A stretch of 64,000 nt of DNA from Shewanella violacea DSS12 (GTDB lineage: Bacteria; Pseudomonadota; Gammaproteobacteria; Enterobacterales; Shewanellaceae), in contig NC_014012.1 in the NCBI RefSeq assembly GCF_000091325.1, positions 1,550,001-1,614,000 of the forward strand, in the 5' to 3' direction. Under the pieces are notes generated by a model, which worked only from the letters and a program-made list of their open reading frames with translations, made no database searches and was not told the origin of the DNA. A program made the translations under genes and the position numbers. Positions 54,939 through 63,957 of the stretch are shown in pieces (the stretch's first letter is position 1; each line of letters opens with the position of its first letter).

Positions 54939-57071
54939 ATGGAAAACAAGACTTTTAAATTATCTCTTATCATTGCGGCAATATATCCTCACCTATCTTA
55001 CGCAGCAGATTCAATAGAAGTTAACGATACAGCTGCCATGGAAGTTATCGAAGTTCATGCTTATCGTTCTAATTACCAGAATGAAGAAACGACCTCAGCA
55101 TCTAAAATGGCACTTTCACAGTTAGAAACTCCTCGAGCCATACTTACCATTGATAAGAAATTAATTGAAGATCAGCAAGCAACGTCTCTCAGTACAGTAT
55201 TAAAGAATGCATCAAGTACACAATCCATAATGGAATCCGATGGACATGAAGCATTTTCTATTCGTGGTTTTGAACTATCTACAAACGAGGGTTATTTAAG
55301 GGATGGTGAACAGAAGTATTCATTAATTCAAGAACCCGTTGAGATGTACGAAAGTGTAGAAGTCCTTACCGGTCCTGCCGGTCTTCTTTATGGTCAATCT
55401 GCACCCGGGGGCTTAATTAATATGATAACTAAAAAGCCCATGTATCAAAATCATGTATCTATGACTCAAGATATAGGCGCTGATAATTTTTATCGTTCTG
55501 TGCTGGATGTAACTGGGCCTCTAACAGATAAAATTCGTGCCCGTGTAATAGCATCTAAACAATCGCAAGATTCATGGAGGCACTATAAAGACGGTAATAG
55601 CCCAACGACAACACGAAATCTGTTCGCTGTTATGATTGATGCTGATCTGAGCGATGATACTATGATATCCCTTAGATTTGATGATAAAGAGCAGAATGGA
55701 TTTAACGATTCCGGAGCTATATTCGATGAGAAAGGCAATTTACTGGTCAATAAAGACGTAATTTGGGACCAACCATGGAGCGTCAACAATAAAGACGAGA
55801 CTAGCTATGGCTTGAAACTTGTGCACTTCTTTGATTCGGATTGGAAATTTTCTGCTAGTGCTCATCATCTTGATATGAAAAATGATGCTCAAACGGGATC
55901 GCCTAAAGCTGAATCAATTCAAAGTGATGGCAGTTATATGATTTCAGCTGGTAATCGTCATAATAGCTATAATGTAAACACAGCCAGTTTTGATCTTACT
56001 GGAGAATTTGAAACGGGAAATATACAGCATCGTTTATTGGTAGGGTCTAATTTAGTTGATCATTCATATAAGCGTAGAAGTAGTTATGGTGCGATTGTAG
56101 AAGCAAACATAAACCCAAATACAGGCATTCCAGGAATACCCACAGATTACCCATCACCAGAAAGCAGTAATCAATATGACCGTGAAACGTATGGTATTTA
56201 TACTCAAGACTTAATTACGTTTAATGATCAATGGGAAATTCTTGTGGGTGCCCGATACGATATTTACGTAAAACATAAGTCTAAGGAAGATGCTGAACTA
56301 GGCAAAGGAGAGGACAGAACCTACACAAATGTATTGCCTAACTTATCAATAATGTATCACCCTACAGATAACACTACGATTTACACTACCTATTCGGAGT
56401 CATTTCAACCTAAGGATCCTGTAGATAGTATTACAGATGCTAATGATGGTATGGAACGAGATCCTGAAATGGGTTTATTATATGAAGTTGGCTTTAAGTA
56501 TAAAATGAGTGAGGCCTTGTTAACAACTTCTATATTTCAAATTAAAAAAGAAAACATATCTATAACCACTAAGCCTTATGTCGATCCAGATGATTCAAGT
56601 ATTGATAGAATTACACAGCAACAAGGTTCAGAAATTCATAATGGTATTGATATTAATTTAACGGGGCGGATACATCCACTTGTCACCCTATCTGCAGGCG
56701 CTGCTTATATAGATGCAAAATATGAAGATCAACCTGAAAAAATAGGTGTTCACCCCACAGACATCCCTCACTTCAAAGCAAATGCTTGGGTCAATTATGC
56801 ACTGACAAATAAATTAGATCTCAATCTTGGCGTTTATTATACCGGCGACAGTTATGGTGATAATAAGAATGAAGAAGATAAAAATGAGGCTTATACACTA
56901 TTAGATTTTGGTGCCATATATCGCATGAATGTAAGTGAAGATCATGATGTAAAATTACAATTTAAAATTAATAATATACTCGATGAAGACTATGTAACGG
57001 GTGGAGATTATAGCGGTAAAGAATTTGGTCGTGGAAGGAACTACATATTAACTGGTACCTATCAGTTTTAA
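54939..57071 (+). CDS. TonB-dependent siderophore receptor
   Basis: This 710-residue outer-membrane receptor takes up a ferric siderophore with energy from TonB-ExbBD. It has a signal peptide (about 1-22, ending LSYA), a TonB-box-like MEVIEVHA (about 34-41), a plug domain (about 55-165; ETPRAILTIDKKLI, VEVLTGPAGLLYGQSAPGGLINMITKKP) and a 22-strand barrel ending in the aromatic YQF. The plug type is that of FhuE/FpvA/FoxA-like hydroxamate receptors, without the N-terminal signalling domain. The ligand cannot be fixed. It is controlled by a Fur box and stands alone, with no siderophore synthesis genes nearby. AT-rich codon use suggests acquisition. Confidence 0.92.
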   Translation: MENKTFKLSLIIAAIYPHLSYAADSIEVNDTAAMEVIEVHAYRSNYQNEETTSASKMALSQLETPRAILTIDKKLIEDQQATSLSTVLKNASSTQSIMESDGHEAFSIRGFELSTNEGYLRDGEQKYSLIQEPVEMYESVEVLTGPAGLLYGQSAPGGLINMITKKPMYQNHVSMTQDIGADNFYRSVLDVTGPLTDKIRARVIASKQSQDSWRHYKDGNSPTTTRNLFAVMIDADLSDDTMISLRFDDKEQNGFNDSGAIFDEKGNLLVNKDVIWDQPWSVNNKDETSYGLKLVHFFDSDWKFSASAHHLDMKNDAQTGSPKAESIQSDGSYMISAGNRHNSYNVNTASFDLTGEFETGNIQHRLLVGSNLVDHSYKRRSSYGAIVEANINPNTGIPGIPTDYPSPESSNQYDRETYGIYTQDLITFNDQWEILVGARYDIYVKHKSKEDAELGKGEDRTYTNVLPNLSIMYHPTDNTTIYTTYSESFQPKDPVDSITDANDGMERDPEMGLLYEVGFKYKMSEALLTTSIFQIKKENISITTKPYVDPDDSSIDRITQQQGSEIHNGIDINLTGRIHPLVTLSAGAAYIDAKYEDQPEKIGVHPTDIPHFKANAWVNYALTNKLDLNLGVYYTGDSYGDNKNEEDKNEAYTLLDFGAIYRMNVSEDHDVKLQFKINNILDEDYVTGGDYSGKEFGRGRNYILTGTYQF

Positions 57072-57680
57072 TGTAAGGGATAACTCACTGGGTAGGCTAG
57101 GGCAGAGATTGTTCTGTTTTAAACTACCCAGTTAAATTAGCATTTTCCCCGCCAAGGCGCTTTGCCTCACCAAGGCGCCTGGCAATCAAGGAGCTTTGGT
57201 AATCAAGGAGCTTAGGCCATTCAGAGGGGGATTTCACTATTAGTGAGGGATTTTATATTGGCTGATGCCTAGCCTCTATCTGCTGAGCCCAACAAGACGC
57301 CGACCTTAACAAGACACAGACCTAACAAGACGTTAGTAATCTAATACAAGCGGCGAAAGTAAACGCTCACTACCAGCCAGGGTGCAGTGGCGTGCTTAAG
57401 ACAGCTCAACAACCCAGCCCAATAAACAAGCCCAGAAAGACAACCAGACAACCACAATCAGACAATCAGACAATCAGACAATCAGAATCTGAAGTAAGCA
57501 GCGAAAGTAAACGCTTACTAATCGGCACTGTTACGGCGGCAAGACCATTACTTGCCACCTTGATTTTCAGTTACCAGCTCACTATCGCCTTGCGCCTTTA
57601 TACAACTTAATGAGTCAGATTTCGTAACCAGACTCGATATTAGATGGCACGTTAACGAGTACAGCCTCTTTTTTCGAGAT
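57072..57680. other. Repeat-bearing gene-free stretch after the receptor gene
   Basis: It holds a near-identical 22-bp direct repeat (around CGAAAGTAAACGC) at about 57351-57372 and 57499-57520, and an 8-bp tandem repeat CAATCAGA x 4 (57455-57486). AAGGCGC and CAAGGAGCTT also recur at 57150-57215. A 72-codon frame at 57392 runs through these repeats and is not credible. Confidence 0.6.
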
Positions 57681-57851
57681 CTAAATGATGTACTTATTTC
57701 CCATGTTGAATGTGTTTTTGATGATTATATTTGAACCTGGAATGAGCTCATCTAAACATTGCATCCCACTATCCCCTTTCGATTTATAAAATTCTAAAAC
57801 TGCCTCACATTTGGCTTTGTCACTATCAAAATAGCTTGCCGTTGGGAACGA
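57681..57851 (-). pseudogene. 3' fragment of an unrecognised gene
   Basis: A 56-codon frame without a proper start reads like real protein: PTASYFDSDKAKCEAVLEFY, then KSKGDSGMQCLDELIPGSN and IIIKNTFNMGNKYII, with TAG at 57681. Immediately upstream is a stop codon. I take it as the tail of a decayed gene. The family is not recognised. Confidence 0.4.
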
Positions 57852-58258
57852 TTAAGCACTGCTGATTTCTCCTAGCCCTCTTGATAGCCCATGACTTGAG
57901 ACAAACCATTGCCAGTAGGTGTGTGATGCGTGGCGGTAAGGTTTTATTTCAGAATACAAACCACCTGTAAACCATGAGGTCATAGCCATCTGTCGTTAGG
58001 CAGAGCTGAGGTCTAAACAAGAGTTAGCAAGAGCCATCATCAACGCCAGTACCTATGCTCACTTAGATGGTGAGCCATCTCGGATAGAGGAGTAGGGCAG
58101 AGCTTGGCATCACCACAGCTGAGTTGTTCTTGTATTATCAACTGATGTTCAAGGAGCGGAGGTCGATAGGTTACTAATATTCTGTGACTGCTAGTGTAAA
58201 TGCTTGTGTAAAGAGCTGAGATAGATCAGCTTTCAGAGAAGGAGAGCTGTTTTCTGCA
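57852..58258. other. Gene-free stretch between remnant and hydroxylase gene
   Basis: No intact ORF on either strand and no clear hairpin. The stretch could be further debris of the gene whose tail lies at 57681, but no continuous frame supports this. Confidence 0.3.
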
Positions 58259-59089
58259 TTAAGTATCGATTGATTTAGTTTGTGTTTTTTTAAATTTTTT
58301 AAAGTAAGAGCTTAGCTTTAATGGGTAAAGTAATTGACCAAAAATATTACCTCCAACATTGTAAGAAATTCCTAAAGGTATATTACAAAGACTTGGTACT
58401 CTATAAGTGCCAAAAGCACGATCAAAGACAGAAAATACAGTCGCAAAGTTAGTATTGTAAGCCGCAGGTTCATTAGCATGATGCCATTGGTGCATTACTG
58501 GTGATACAAATACTTTATTCCATGCACCATAATTCCACGGCAGGTCAGCATGAATAAAATAGCCGTAATAGTGGCGTACTAAACTATTGGCTACTAGAGA
58601 ATAAGGGGGGAATCCTAGGGATATTAATAAACCAGCATCAATTATAGTGGTCGTCACACGGTTAAACGGATGGAACCTTTGCAGGGTAAGCCAACTCATA
58701 TTAGTGTCTGAATGATGCATAGCATGTGAAGGCCAGAGCATACGAGAGTGTTCAAGTCTATGTCGCCAATAACCTATAAAGTCACCACAAAAAACAGCGG
58801 AGAGTATAACCAGCCATTCTGGAAGAGACTCCCAAAATTGTGAAAAGGCCTCAACAACGTTTATTGAGTACAACCACCCAAGATTAGTAAAAGTGAATGA
58901 AATTAAAACTAAGTTAAAACACATGATACTAATATTAAAAATACTATTAGGTAAACATGTACGAAAGGCTGTTAGTGCAGACTTTCCCTTTACAAGGTAG
59001 GCAAGCAAGCAAAAAAGTACTGTAGGAAGACTTAAGCTCTGAAGGGCGGTGACTATACTGGCCAATATACTGAAGAGCTCATCTGTCAT
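58259..59089 (-). CDS. Fatty acid hydroxylase/sterol desaturase family protein
   Basis: This 276-residue integral membrane di-iron oxygenase has four or so hydrophobic segments. The histidine clusters HRLEH (with HS after it), HAMHH and HQWHH, plus the distal H in RHYYGYFIHADLP, are the eight-histidine ligand set of this superfamily. Members hydroxylate or desaturate lipids and carotenoids. The substrate here is unknown. AT-rich codon use and isolation between gene debris and a tRNA suggest transfer. Confidence 0.9.
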   Translation of the reverse strand: MTDELFSILASIVTALQSLSLPTVLFCLLAYLVKGKSALTAFRTCLPNSIFNISIMCFNLVLISFTFTNLGWLYSINVVEAFSQFWESLPEWLVILSAVFCGDFIGYWRHRLEHSRMLWPSHAMHHSDTNMSWLTLQRFHPFNRVTTTIIDAGLLISLGFPPYSLVANSLVRHYYGYFIHADLPWNYGAWNKVFVSPVMHQWHHANEPAAYNTNFATVFSVFDRAFGTYRVPSLCNIPLGISYNVGGNIFGQLLYPLKLSSYFKKFKKTQTKSIDT

Positions 59090-59524
59090 TGATCATTCCT
59101 AACCTTTTTTTAAATTTGAAGCTATCCATCCATTTAACCATATAAGCTGAGGCGTTAACAAGGTTGTGGGAATGTTGAAGCTAAGTTGCCACGCGCCAGT
59201 TTGCTATGAGCACTTGTAAATTAGGGAGGGGGGGCGCGTTGTTAATCAAGGGATTTCTACAGAGTCGAAATTCAACCTCTAAAGTAAACATTAACCAGAT
59301 TAGATGCGGCTGAGGGTATCAGATTCAGGATGTTTTCCTAACGGTCAGAGAAGGCTTTATAACGCCTCGAAGAACAGTCTAAAAATAAAGAGGGAACATT
59401 TTGCGAGCCGCAGGCTATAGGTAAAGCTGAAGTAATCTAATTAAGGAAAACGAATAGGGAACAATAAAGCTAGATAGGCAAGAAAAGAACTGCTGATCAA
59501 GTGTCAGTGACACTTGATAAATTA
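59090..59524. other. Gene-free stretch between hydroxylase gene and tRNA-Arg
   Basis: No gene on either strand. A run GGGAGGGGGGGCGCG lies at about 59223. No copy of the tRNA 3' end, which would mark an attachment site, was found within the stretch. Confidence 0.4.
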
Positions 59525-59600
59525 TGGTCTCCCCACAGGGACTCGAACCCCGATCGATCGCTTAGGAGGCGACTGCTCTATCCTGTTGAGCTATAAGGAG
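59525..59600 (-). tRNA. tRNA-Arg(CCT)
   Basis: On the minus strand the sequence folds as a tRNA: D-arm GCTC...GAGC, anticodon stem GTCGC/GCGAT with loop CTCCTAA (anticodon CCT), T-arm with TTCGAGT loop, acceptor ending GGGGAG-A-CCA at 59525. The acceptor pairing CTCCTTA with TGGGGAG uses two G-U pairs. Two bases upstream could alternatively be counted as position 1. CCA is encoded. Confidence 0.93.
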
Positions 59601-59709
59601 ACGCCTGTGATTATACTGATTTTCGCCTCAATGAAAAGAGGCGATGAAAAGCTAATGAGTTCAATTGCTTGTTTATCATGCGATTCAAGTCATTAATTTA
59701 TATTTTTGG

Positions 59710-60870
59710 CTACATTTTTATCGCCAAGTCATTAATTTGCACGTTATAAGAGGCATTTCTATCCACTAGAATTGCCGTGGCAGTTTTTTCGGTGACTTGG
59801 TCAATTCTAATTTCTGCAGGACTTTTCCCCGCGACTGCGCGCATTTTATCGAAACGGTCGGTGAAGTTTTGTTGCAGTACTAACTGAAACTTATCGCCGA
59901 CTCGGATGCCGTGGCGTCGGCCTAAGTTTAAAATGACTCTGTCATGCTGCTTAGCGATGATTTGTCCTAATACCGGGCGGCAGCTCAAGCTGCTATCTAT
60001 ATCTTCCACCACATTGGCTAAGACCTTATCGATACTCTTGCCATAGGCTGAAGCCCAAAACCTGTGATGATTCGAGAGGACGGTTTCTTGGCGTTCAAAT
60101 TCCCAAGGAGAGGAGGTGATGTATGACTGGCTCCATATCTGTTCGCCACTGATCCCATGATAGAGGGATAGCCTGATGTGAAATTGACGAATGGGATCAC
60201 TGTGCCATAGGCCTAACATCTGGCTTTCGGCTGGATCGGTCGATATATCGATAATCTCAGGTAAAAGCACATATTGGCTATCGGTGATTTCGCTGAGCCA
60301 GCTTGGTAGGCGGTATCCTCGTATATCCACGAGTGCTTGTTCGACATCTAAACGTTCGTCGGCATGGATATGTACAAAGCTGGTCAGTGACTGGGCTTGC
60401 AGTGCATCACCTAATCGCTGGGATAGGTCTTTTTCAAAAAAACCGATATTACCGTAGCGTAATTGAGCCCTATCTTGAATTAAAAACTGAGGCACTAGTA
60501 TGGCGGCTTTTAGTTGCTGGCTATCACATTGTAAGCCTTTTGATTCCATGACATCGACTCGGAGCATTACGGTCAGTTTTTGGCCCTCTATGAGCTCGTT
60601 GACTAACTCCACTCTGTTAGCTTGGGCCTGGTTTGTGAGAGAGAAACTGTCTTGCACCAGTTGTCCATTGAGGACTTTTTGAGTGCTGGTGAAGTTGGCA
60701 CCATTTTTTAGTGTGGCATAGGTTAATGCCTGCTCTATGGCATCTTCCCGGGCTTTGCTTATGTTACCGTCGACAATATTTGCCTGACCTTTGACCACTA
60801 TCCATGCAGCGCTGATACTTGAAGAATAAGTGATAAAACTGAGCAAAATTATTGCGAGGATAATTTTCAT
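59710..60870 (-). CDS. flgT: Flagellar H-ring protein FlgT
   Basis: This 386-residue periplasmic protein has a signal peptide (about 1-21, ending SISA). It fits FlgT, which forms the H ring around the LP ring of sodium-driven polar flagella in Vibrio and helps stator assembly. The AWIVVKGQANIVDGNISKAREDAIEQALTYATLKNGA N-terminal block, a middle domain (about 120-255) and a C-terminal domain (about 270-386; VILNLGRRHGIRVGDKFQLVLQ) correspond to FlgT-N, -M and -C. It is divergent from flgO-flgP, as in Vibrio. A candidate sigma-54 promoter lies at 61106-61120. Confidence 0.92.
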   Translation of the reverse strand: MKIILAIILLSFITYSSSISAAWIVVKGQANIVDGNISKAREDAIEQALTYATLKNGANFTSTQKVLNGQLVQDSFSLTNQAQANRVELVNELIEGQKLTVMLRVDVMESKGLQCDSQQLKAAILVPQFLIQDRAQLRYGNIGFFEKDLSQRLGDALQAQSLTSFVHIHADERLDVEQALVDIRGYRLPSWLSEITDSQYVLLPEIIDISTDPAESQMLGLWHSDPIRQFHIRLSLYHGISGEQIWSQSYITSSPWEFERQETVLSNHHRFWASAYGKSIDKVLANVVEDIDSSLSCRPVLGQIIAKQHDRVILNLGRRHGIRVGDKFQLVLQQNFTDRFDKMRAVAGKSPAEIRIDQVTEKTATAILVDRNASYNVQINDLAIKM

Positions 60871-61105
60871 GTTAGGTGTCCACTTCCAAATCTATGATGG
60901 CGTTCTCCAAGTAGACTATCGACTTAAAAAACGGGTTTAACTCATGGGCTGAACTTATGGGCTTAGCTCATGGGTTTAAATAATGGGTTAATACAGATGA
61001 TTTGAAATGGTAAGTGTCGCATTTCTGACACTCGTTAGCTCAATCTGCCCATTATCTTGCTGGTAACACTAATTAATAACGATTAAAGCGTTATTAATTA
61101 AATAA

Positions 61106-61120
61106 GCAATTAATATGCCA
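61106..61120 (-). promoter_or_regulatory. Candidate sigma-54 promoter of flgT
   Basis: On the minus strand TGGCAT-N5-TTGC matches the -24/-12 sigma-54 consensus (TGGCAC-N5-TTGC) with exact spacing, about 235 bp upstream of flgT. Sigma-54 with FlrC controls these genes in Vibrio. Confidence 0.6.
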
Positions 61121-61469
61121 CAACCTGGTTGAGAACCGGGCTAGAGGCTGTACTAAGCTTGTGCCTAAGTCGGCGTGTATCATATCTTGCTCTGTGTGCA
61201 ATAACTCAGCTTTAGCTTTGTATTATTACGCCGATAAACCTCTATTAGGTAAAACATATCTCTAGTGTATTTCTGACTTGAATAATGATGGCGTAATATT
61301 TGCTTGAATCTTACCTTGAGTCATAGATTCTATCCTGCTGGTCAATGGCACTTAGATACACATTGTCCGGCAGACAATGGTGATATTGGCATTTTTAAAA
61401 TAGTTAAAGACTCGAGTCTGATGCATGAGTCAGATAATTGAGGTTTACGTGATCATCCGGGAATTAAGT
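61121..61469. promoter_or_regulatory. flgT / flgO divergent gap; candidate sigma-54 promoter of flgO
   Basis: TGGCGT-N5-TTGC at 61289-61303 on the plus strand is a good sigma-54 -24/-12 match, about 165 bp before flgO. The remaining non-coding part of the gap (60871-61105) has only short repeats of ATGGG(C/T)TTA(A/G). FlrC-type enhancer sites could not be assigned. Confidence 0.55.
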
Positions 61470-62099
61470 ATGCGTAAGACACTAGTATTTATTGCCGCGT
61501 TACTCTTGAGTGCGTGTGCAAATAGCGGTGAAGACCAGTCAACAGATAACCTTGAACGAGGCAATCAGTTGCCGTCCACATCGGCCATGAATCATTTATC
61601 TGAGCAAATTGTCAGAGAGCTGGTTGAGCAAAATGACGAACTCAGGAGTGATCAGCCTCTGCTGGTTGCAACCCCAGTCTTGTTAGACTCATTTAATCAG
61701 ACAAATGCGTTTGGATTACAGCTACAACAAGGTTTAATTGCCGCCTTACATGGGCGTCAGTTTAACTTGGTGGATATCAATGTGGGTGACAATATCAGGG
61801 TGACTCCCCAAGGAGACTTTCTCCTGACTCGAGATTGGAAGAAGTTACCTTCAGGAATCGCTGTGGAGCATGTTGTGGTGTCGACTCTGAGTATGAATAC
61901 TAAAGGGATAGTGGTTAATTCCAGGATAGTGAATATTACCAATAATCGCGTGGTTTCGGCATCACAGGGAGCATTTAATATCAGTGAATTACCTGGCTAC
62001 CTGAAAGCATCGGAGACCATCACCTCACGAGATGGTTTGTTATACAGAGATCCCGTTAGAGGATTGCAGCAAGTTCAAGTCATAGGTGGTTCACAATGA
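61470..62099 (+). CDS. flgO: Flagellar lipoprotein FlgO
   Basis: This 209-residue outer-membrane lipoprotein needed for normal flagellar motility and stability in Vibrio carries the lipobox LLSAC (C16) and a FlgO domain (about 50-200; AMNHLSEQIVRELVEQN, LLVATPVLLDSFNQTNAFGLQLQQGL, VNSRIVNITNNRVVSASQG). The ATG at 61470 gives a clean lipoprotein signal. A frame starting at 61425 adds 15 residues that would spoil it. It overlaps flgP by 4 bp (ATGA). Confidence 0.92.
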   Translation: MRKTLVFIAALLLSACANSGEDQSTDNLERGNQLPSTSAMNHLSEQIVRELVEQNDELRSDQPLLVATPVLLDSFNQTNAFGLQLQQGLIAALHGRQFNLVDINVGDNIRVTPQGDFLLTRDWKKLPSGIAVEHVVVSTLSMNTKGIVVNSRIVNITNNRVVSASQGAFNISELPGYLKASETITSRDGLLYRDPVRGLQQVQVIGGSQ

Positions 62100-62542
62100 A
62101 AAAATGGCTAATCCTAACCTTAATGTTTATCTCAGGCTGTGCGTCACAGGACAGGTATATAGAGTGGGAAACCCAGGCTCCTGATAGCTTTCCTAAATTA
62201 ACGGCAATAGGCTATGCACCATTAGATACTCAGCCTGCCCAGTCTCAAGCACAAAAAGTGGTAATGGCGATGCAAGCCTCTAAAATTGCTGCATACAGAG
62301 AATTGGCCGAACAGGTGTTTGGCCAGCAGTTGTCAGCAAGCAGTAGTGTCAATGACTGGATGTTATCTAGTGATAGCATTCAAGCTTCGGTATCTGGAGT
62401 GATACGTGGTGCTAAGGTGGTAAAGAGTTATCCTGCTGGGGATCATTATGTGACTGAACTAGAGTTAGATTTTTCCTTGGTATGGGCCTTGTATCAACAG
62501 CAAAATAGACCGCAAAAAATAAAAGAGATCACTTACTTTTAA
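62096..62542 (+). CDS. flgP: Flagellar lipoprotein FlgP
   Basis: This 148-residue LPP20-family lipoprotein has lipobox FISGC (C15). FlgP forms outer-membrane disks around polar flagella in Vibrio and Campylobacter and is needed for motility. The conserved ASKIAAYRELAEQVFGQQL and VIRGAKVVKSYPAGDHYVTELELDF blocks are present. It is translationally coupled to flgO. No terminator was found just downstream. Confidence 0.92.
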   Translation: MKKWLILTLMFISGCASQDRYIEWETQAPDSFPKLTAIGYAPLDTQPAQSQAQKVVMAMQASKIAAYRELAEQVFGQQLSASSSVNDWMLSSDSIQASVSGVIRGAKVVKSYPAGDHYVTELELDFSLVWALYQQQNRPQKIKEITYF

Positions 62543-63137
62543 GTATTCTTAGTTGGAGACAGGAAATTACCAGTTTTTCTGTCTTCGATTGTCTTATCTA
62601 TCCCACATTCCTCTCTCACCCTTAGCCGATTTTGTTTATGGCTTTCTTTGGCAGCTCACTCCTAGCTCACTCTATAGTTTGGTCCATAAACCAGTGGCTG
62701 GCTTTCTTTGATGACTTCTTGGCATAATCTGGCTAATGGACCTCTAGTTAATGAACTTCTAATTAATAGGCTTCCAATTTATAGGCTTCCAATTTATAGG
62801 CTTCCAATTAACGAGCGGTCTAATTAATCAACAGCCTAGCTAATGTACTTCTCGATTATCTAGTTTATGCACTGTTTAGCTAATGAGCGTTTCAATATAA
62901 GGGGATTAGGCTTAACTTAATTTGAACCCTTTGAATCTTTTGAACACGTCTAAGACATGGCAGTGACAGTGTTTGGAGTTTAGCACTCTGAGTCCGGTCT
63001 AGGAGTCGCCTGGTCATTATGGGGTTATGACATGTTTACTTAGCTGGTGGGGTTCGAGCTTAGAGTCTCAGCGCAATTTTGAGCCTTTGTAGACTATAGG
63101 GAAGGGGGAGCGCTATGCCTGGGGCACCAAGAGACAG
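62543..63137. repeat. Gene-free stretch with 15-bp tandem repeat x 3
   Basis: TAGGCTTCCAATTTA is repeated head-to-tail at 62767, 62782 and 62797 (third copy ends AATTAA), with related TTAATGGAC/TTAATGAAC-like motifs around it. It lies between convergent flgP and flgN. No gene is seen. Confidence 0.85.
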
Positions 63138-63563
63138 TTAGGCTTGTATATCATTGCCTAAGGTAGATATCGTCGAGGTCTTACCCTTGCCGTTATAGGT
63201 TAAACTAGAGGCATTGCGGCTAACTTGCAGGGCCTGGGAAAATCGATTCATGCTTGCGATATTCAGTTCTATCAGGCTGGAGTTTTCACTGTTCAATTGT
63301 TTGCATTCATCCAGCAGGTTTTTGGCCGATGTGACTCGAGCAGACAAGTGTACATCACTGATGAGTAAGGCCTTATCAGCATGGAGAGATAAAGCTTCAT
63401 CTTTGCGTTTTAGCTCATCGAGTAATCCAGCTTTGGCGCTTGCCAAGGAAAGTAGACTATCTGCATCTTGATTGGTCAAGGCAGTTGTCTCATCTTTGAT
63501 GATTACTTTTAGCTTGTTAAGCAGCTCGAACTGAAGTTCGACGATGTCGTTTATCTGACTCAT
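63138..63563 (-). CDS. flgN: Flagellar export chaperone FlgN
   Basis: This 141-residue, mostly helical protein matches FlgN, the cytoplasmic chaperone for the hook-filament junction proteins FlgK and FlgL. The long helices IVELQFELLNKLKVIIKDETTALTNQDADSLLSLASAK and NSSLIELNIASMNRFSQALQ with a final SLTYNGKG motif are typical. It follows flgM after 6 bp on the same strand, the universal flgM-flgN order. Confidence 0.9.
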   Translation of the reverse strand: MSQINDIVELQFELLNKLKVIIKDETTALTNQDADSLLSLASAKAGLLDELKRKDEALSLHADKALLISDVHLSARVTSAKNLLDECKQLNSENSSLIELNIASMNRFSQALQVSRNASSLTYNGKGKTSTISTLGNDIQA

Positions 63564-63569
63564 AAATTA

Positions 63570-63890
63570 CTAGTTCATCCCCTTTAAGTCATTTTCAAAC
63601 TGAGCTATGTTAGTCGCCAGTTTTTCAGGATCAATCTTATAGCGGCCTTCTGCGATTGCCAGCTTTATTTCTTGAACTTTCTGTTCATTAATTTCTGGAA
63701 TATCATTCATTTTGGCTTGAGTGCTTTGTAGTTGTTGTGCCTGAGATGTCAAAGACACTGAGTCACTCTTGGGTGGTGTGCTCAGAGAGTTGACGGCGTC
63801 ATCATTGGTTTTTTCACTGCCCTTATGTGCAGGGGACTTGCCAATGTGAGTGTTTACTGCTGTGTTTACTTGCTTAATATCAATAGCCAT
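63570..63890 (-). CDS. flgM: Anti-sigma-28 factor FlgM
   Basis: This 106-residue protein is the exported inhibitor of sigma-28 (FliA). The N-terminus MAIDIKQVNTAVNTH is disordered, and the sigma-binding helices lie at about 60-104 (QKVQEIKLAIAEGRYKIDPEKLATNIAQFENDLKG). The chosen ATG at 63890 has GGAG at 6-7 bp. A frame starting at 63905 adds five residues and lacks a ribosome-binding site. It is transcribed from a clear sigma-28 promoter and followed by flgN. Confidence 0.94.
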   Translation of the reverse strand: MAIDIKQVNTAVNTHIGKSPAHKGSEKTNDDAVNSLSTPPKSDSVSLTSQAQQLQSTQAKMNDIPEINEQKVQEIKLAIAEGRYKIDPEKLATNIAQFENDLKGMN

Positions 63891-63930
63891 ATTCGGCTCC
63901 AACAATCAAAAAATAAAAGAACATAATGGT

Positions 63931-63957
63931 ATATCGGCAGTGTTTCCCTGAGCTTTA
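63931..63957 (-). promoter_or_regulatory. Sigma-28 promoter of flgM
   Basis: On the minus strand TAAA-N15-GCCGATAT matches the FliA consensus TAAA-N15-GCCGATAA in all but one base, 41 bp before the flgM start. FlgM thus feeds back on its own regulator. The last 43 bp of the window beyond it are too short to assign, and flgA is expected there. Confidence 0.85.

Noticed and set aside
57392..57610. 72-codon ORF
   Set aside because: It is largely a CAATCAGA tandem repeat and the 22-bp direct repeat translated.
59514..59696. 60-codon ORF
   Set aside because: It is antisense to tRNA-Arg(CCT).
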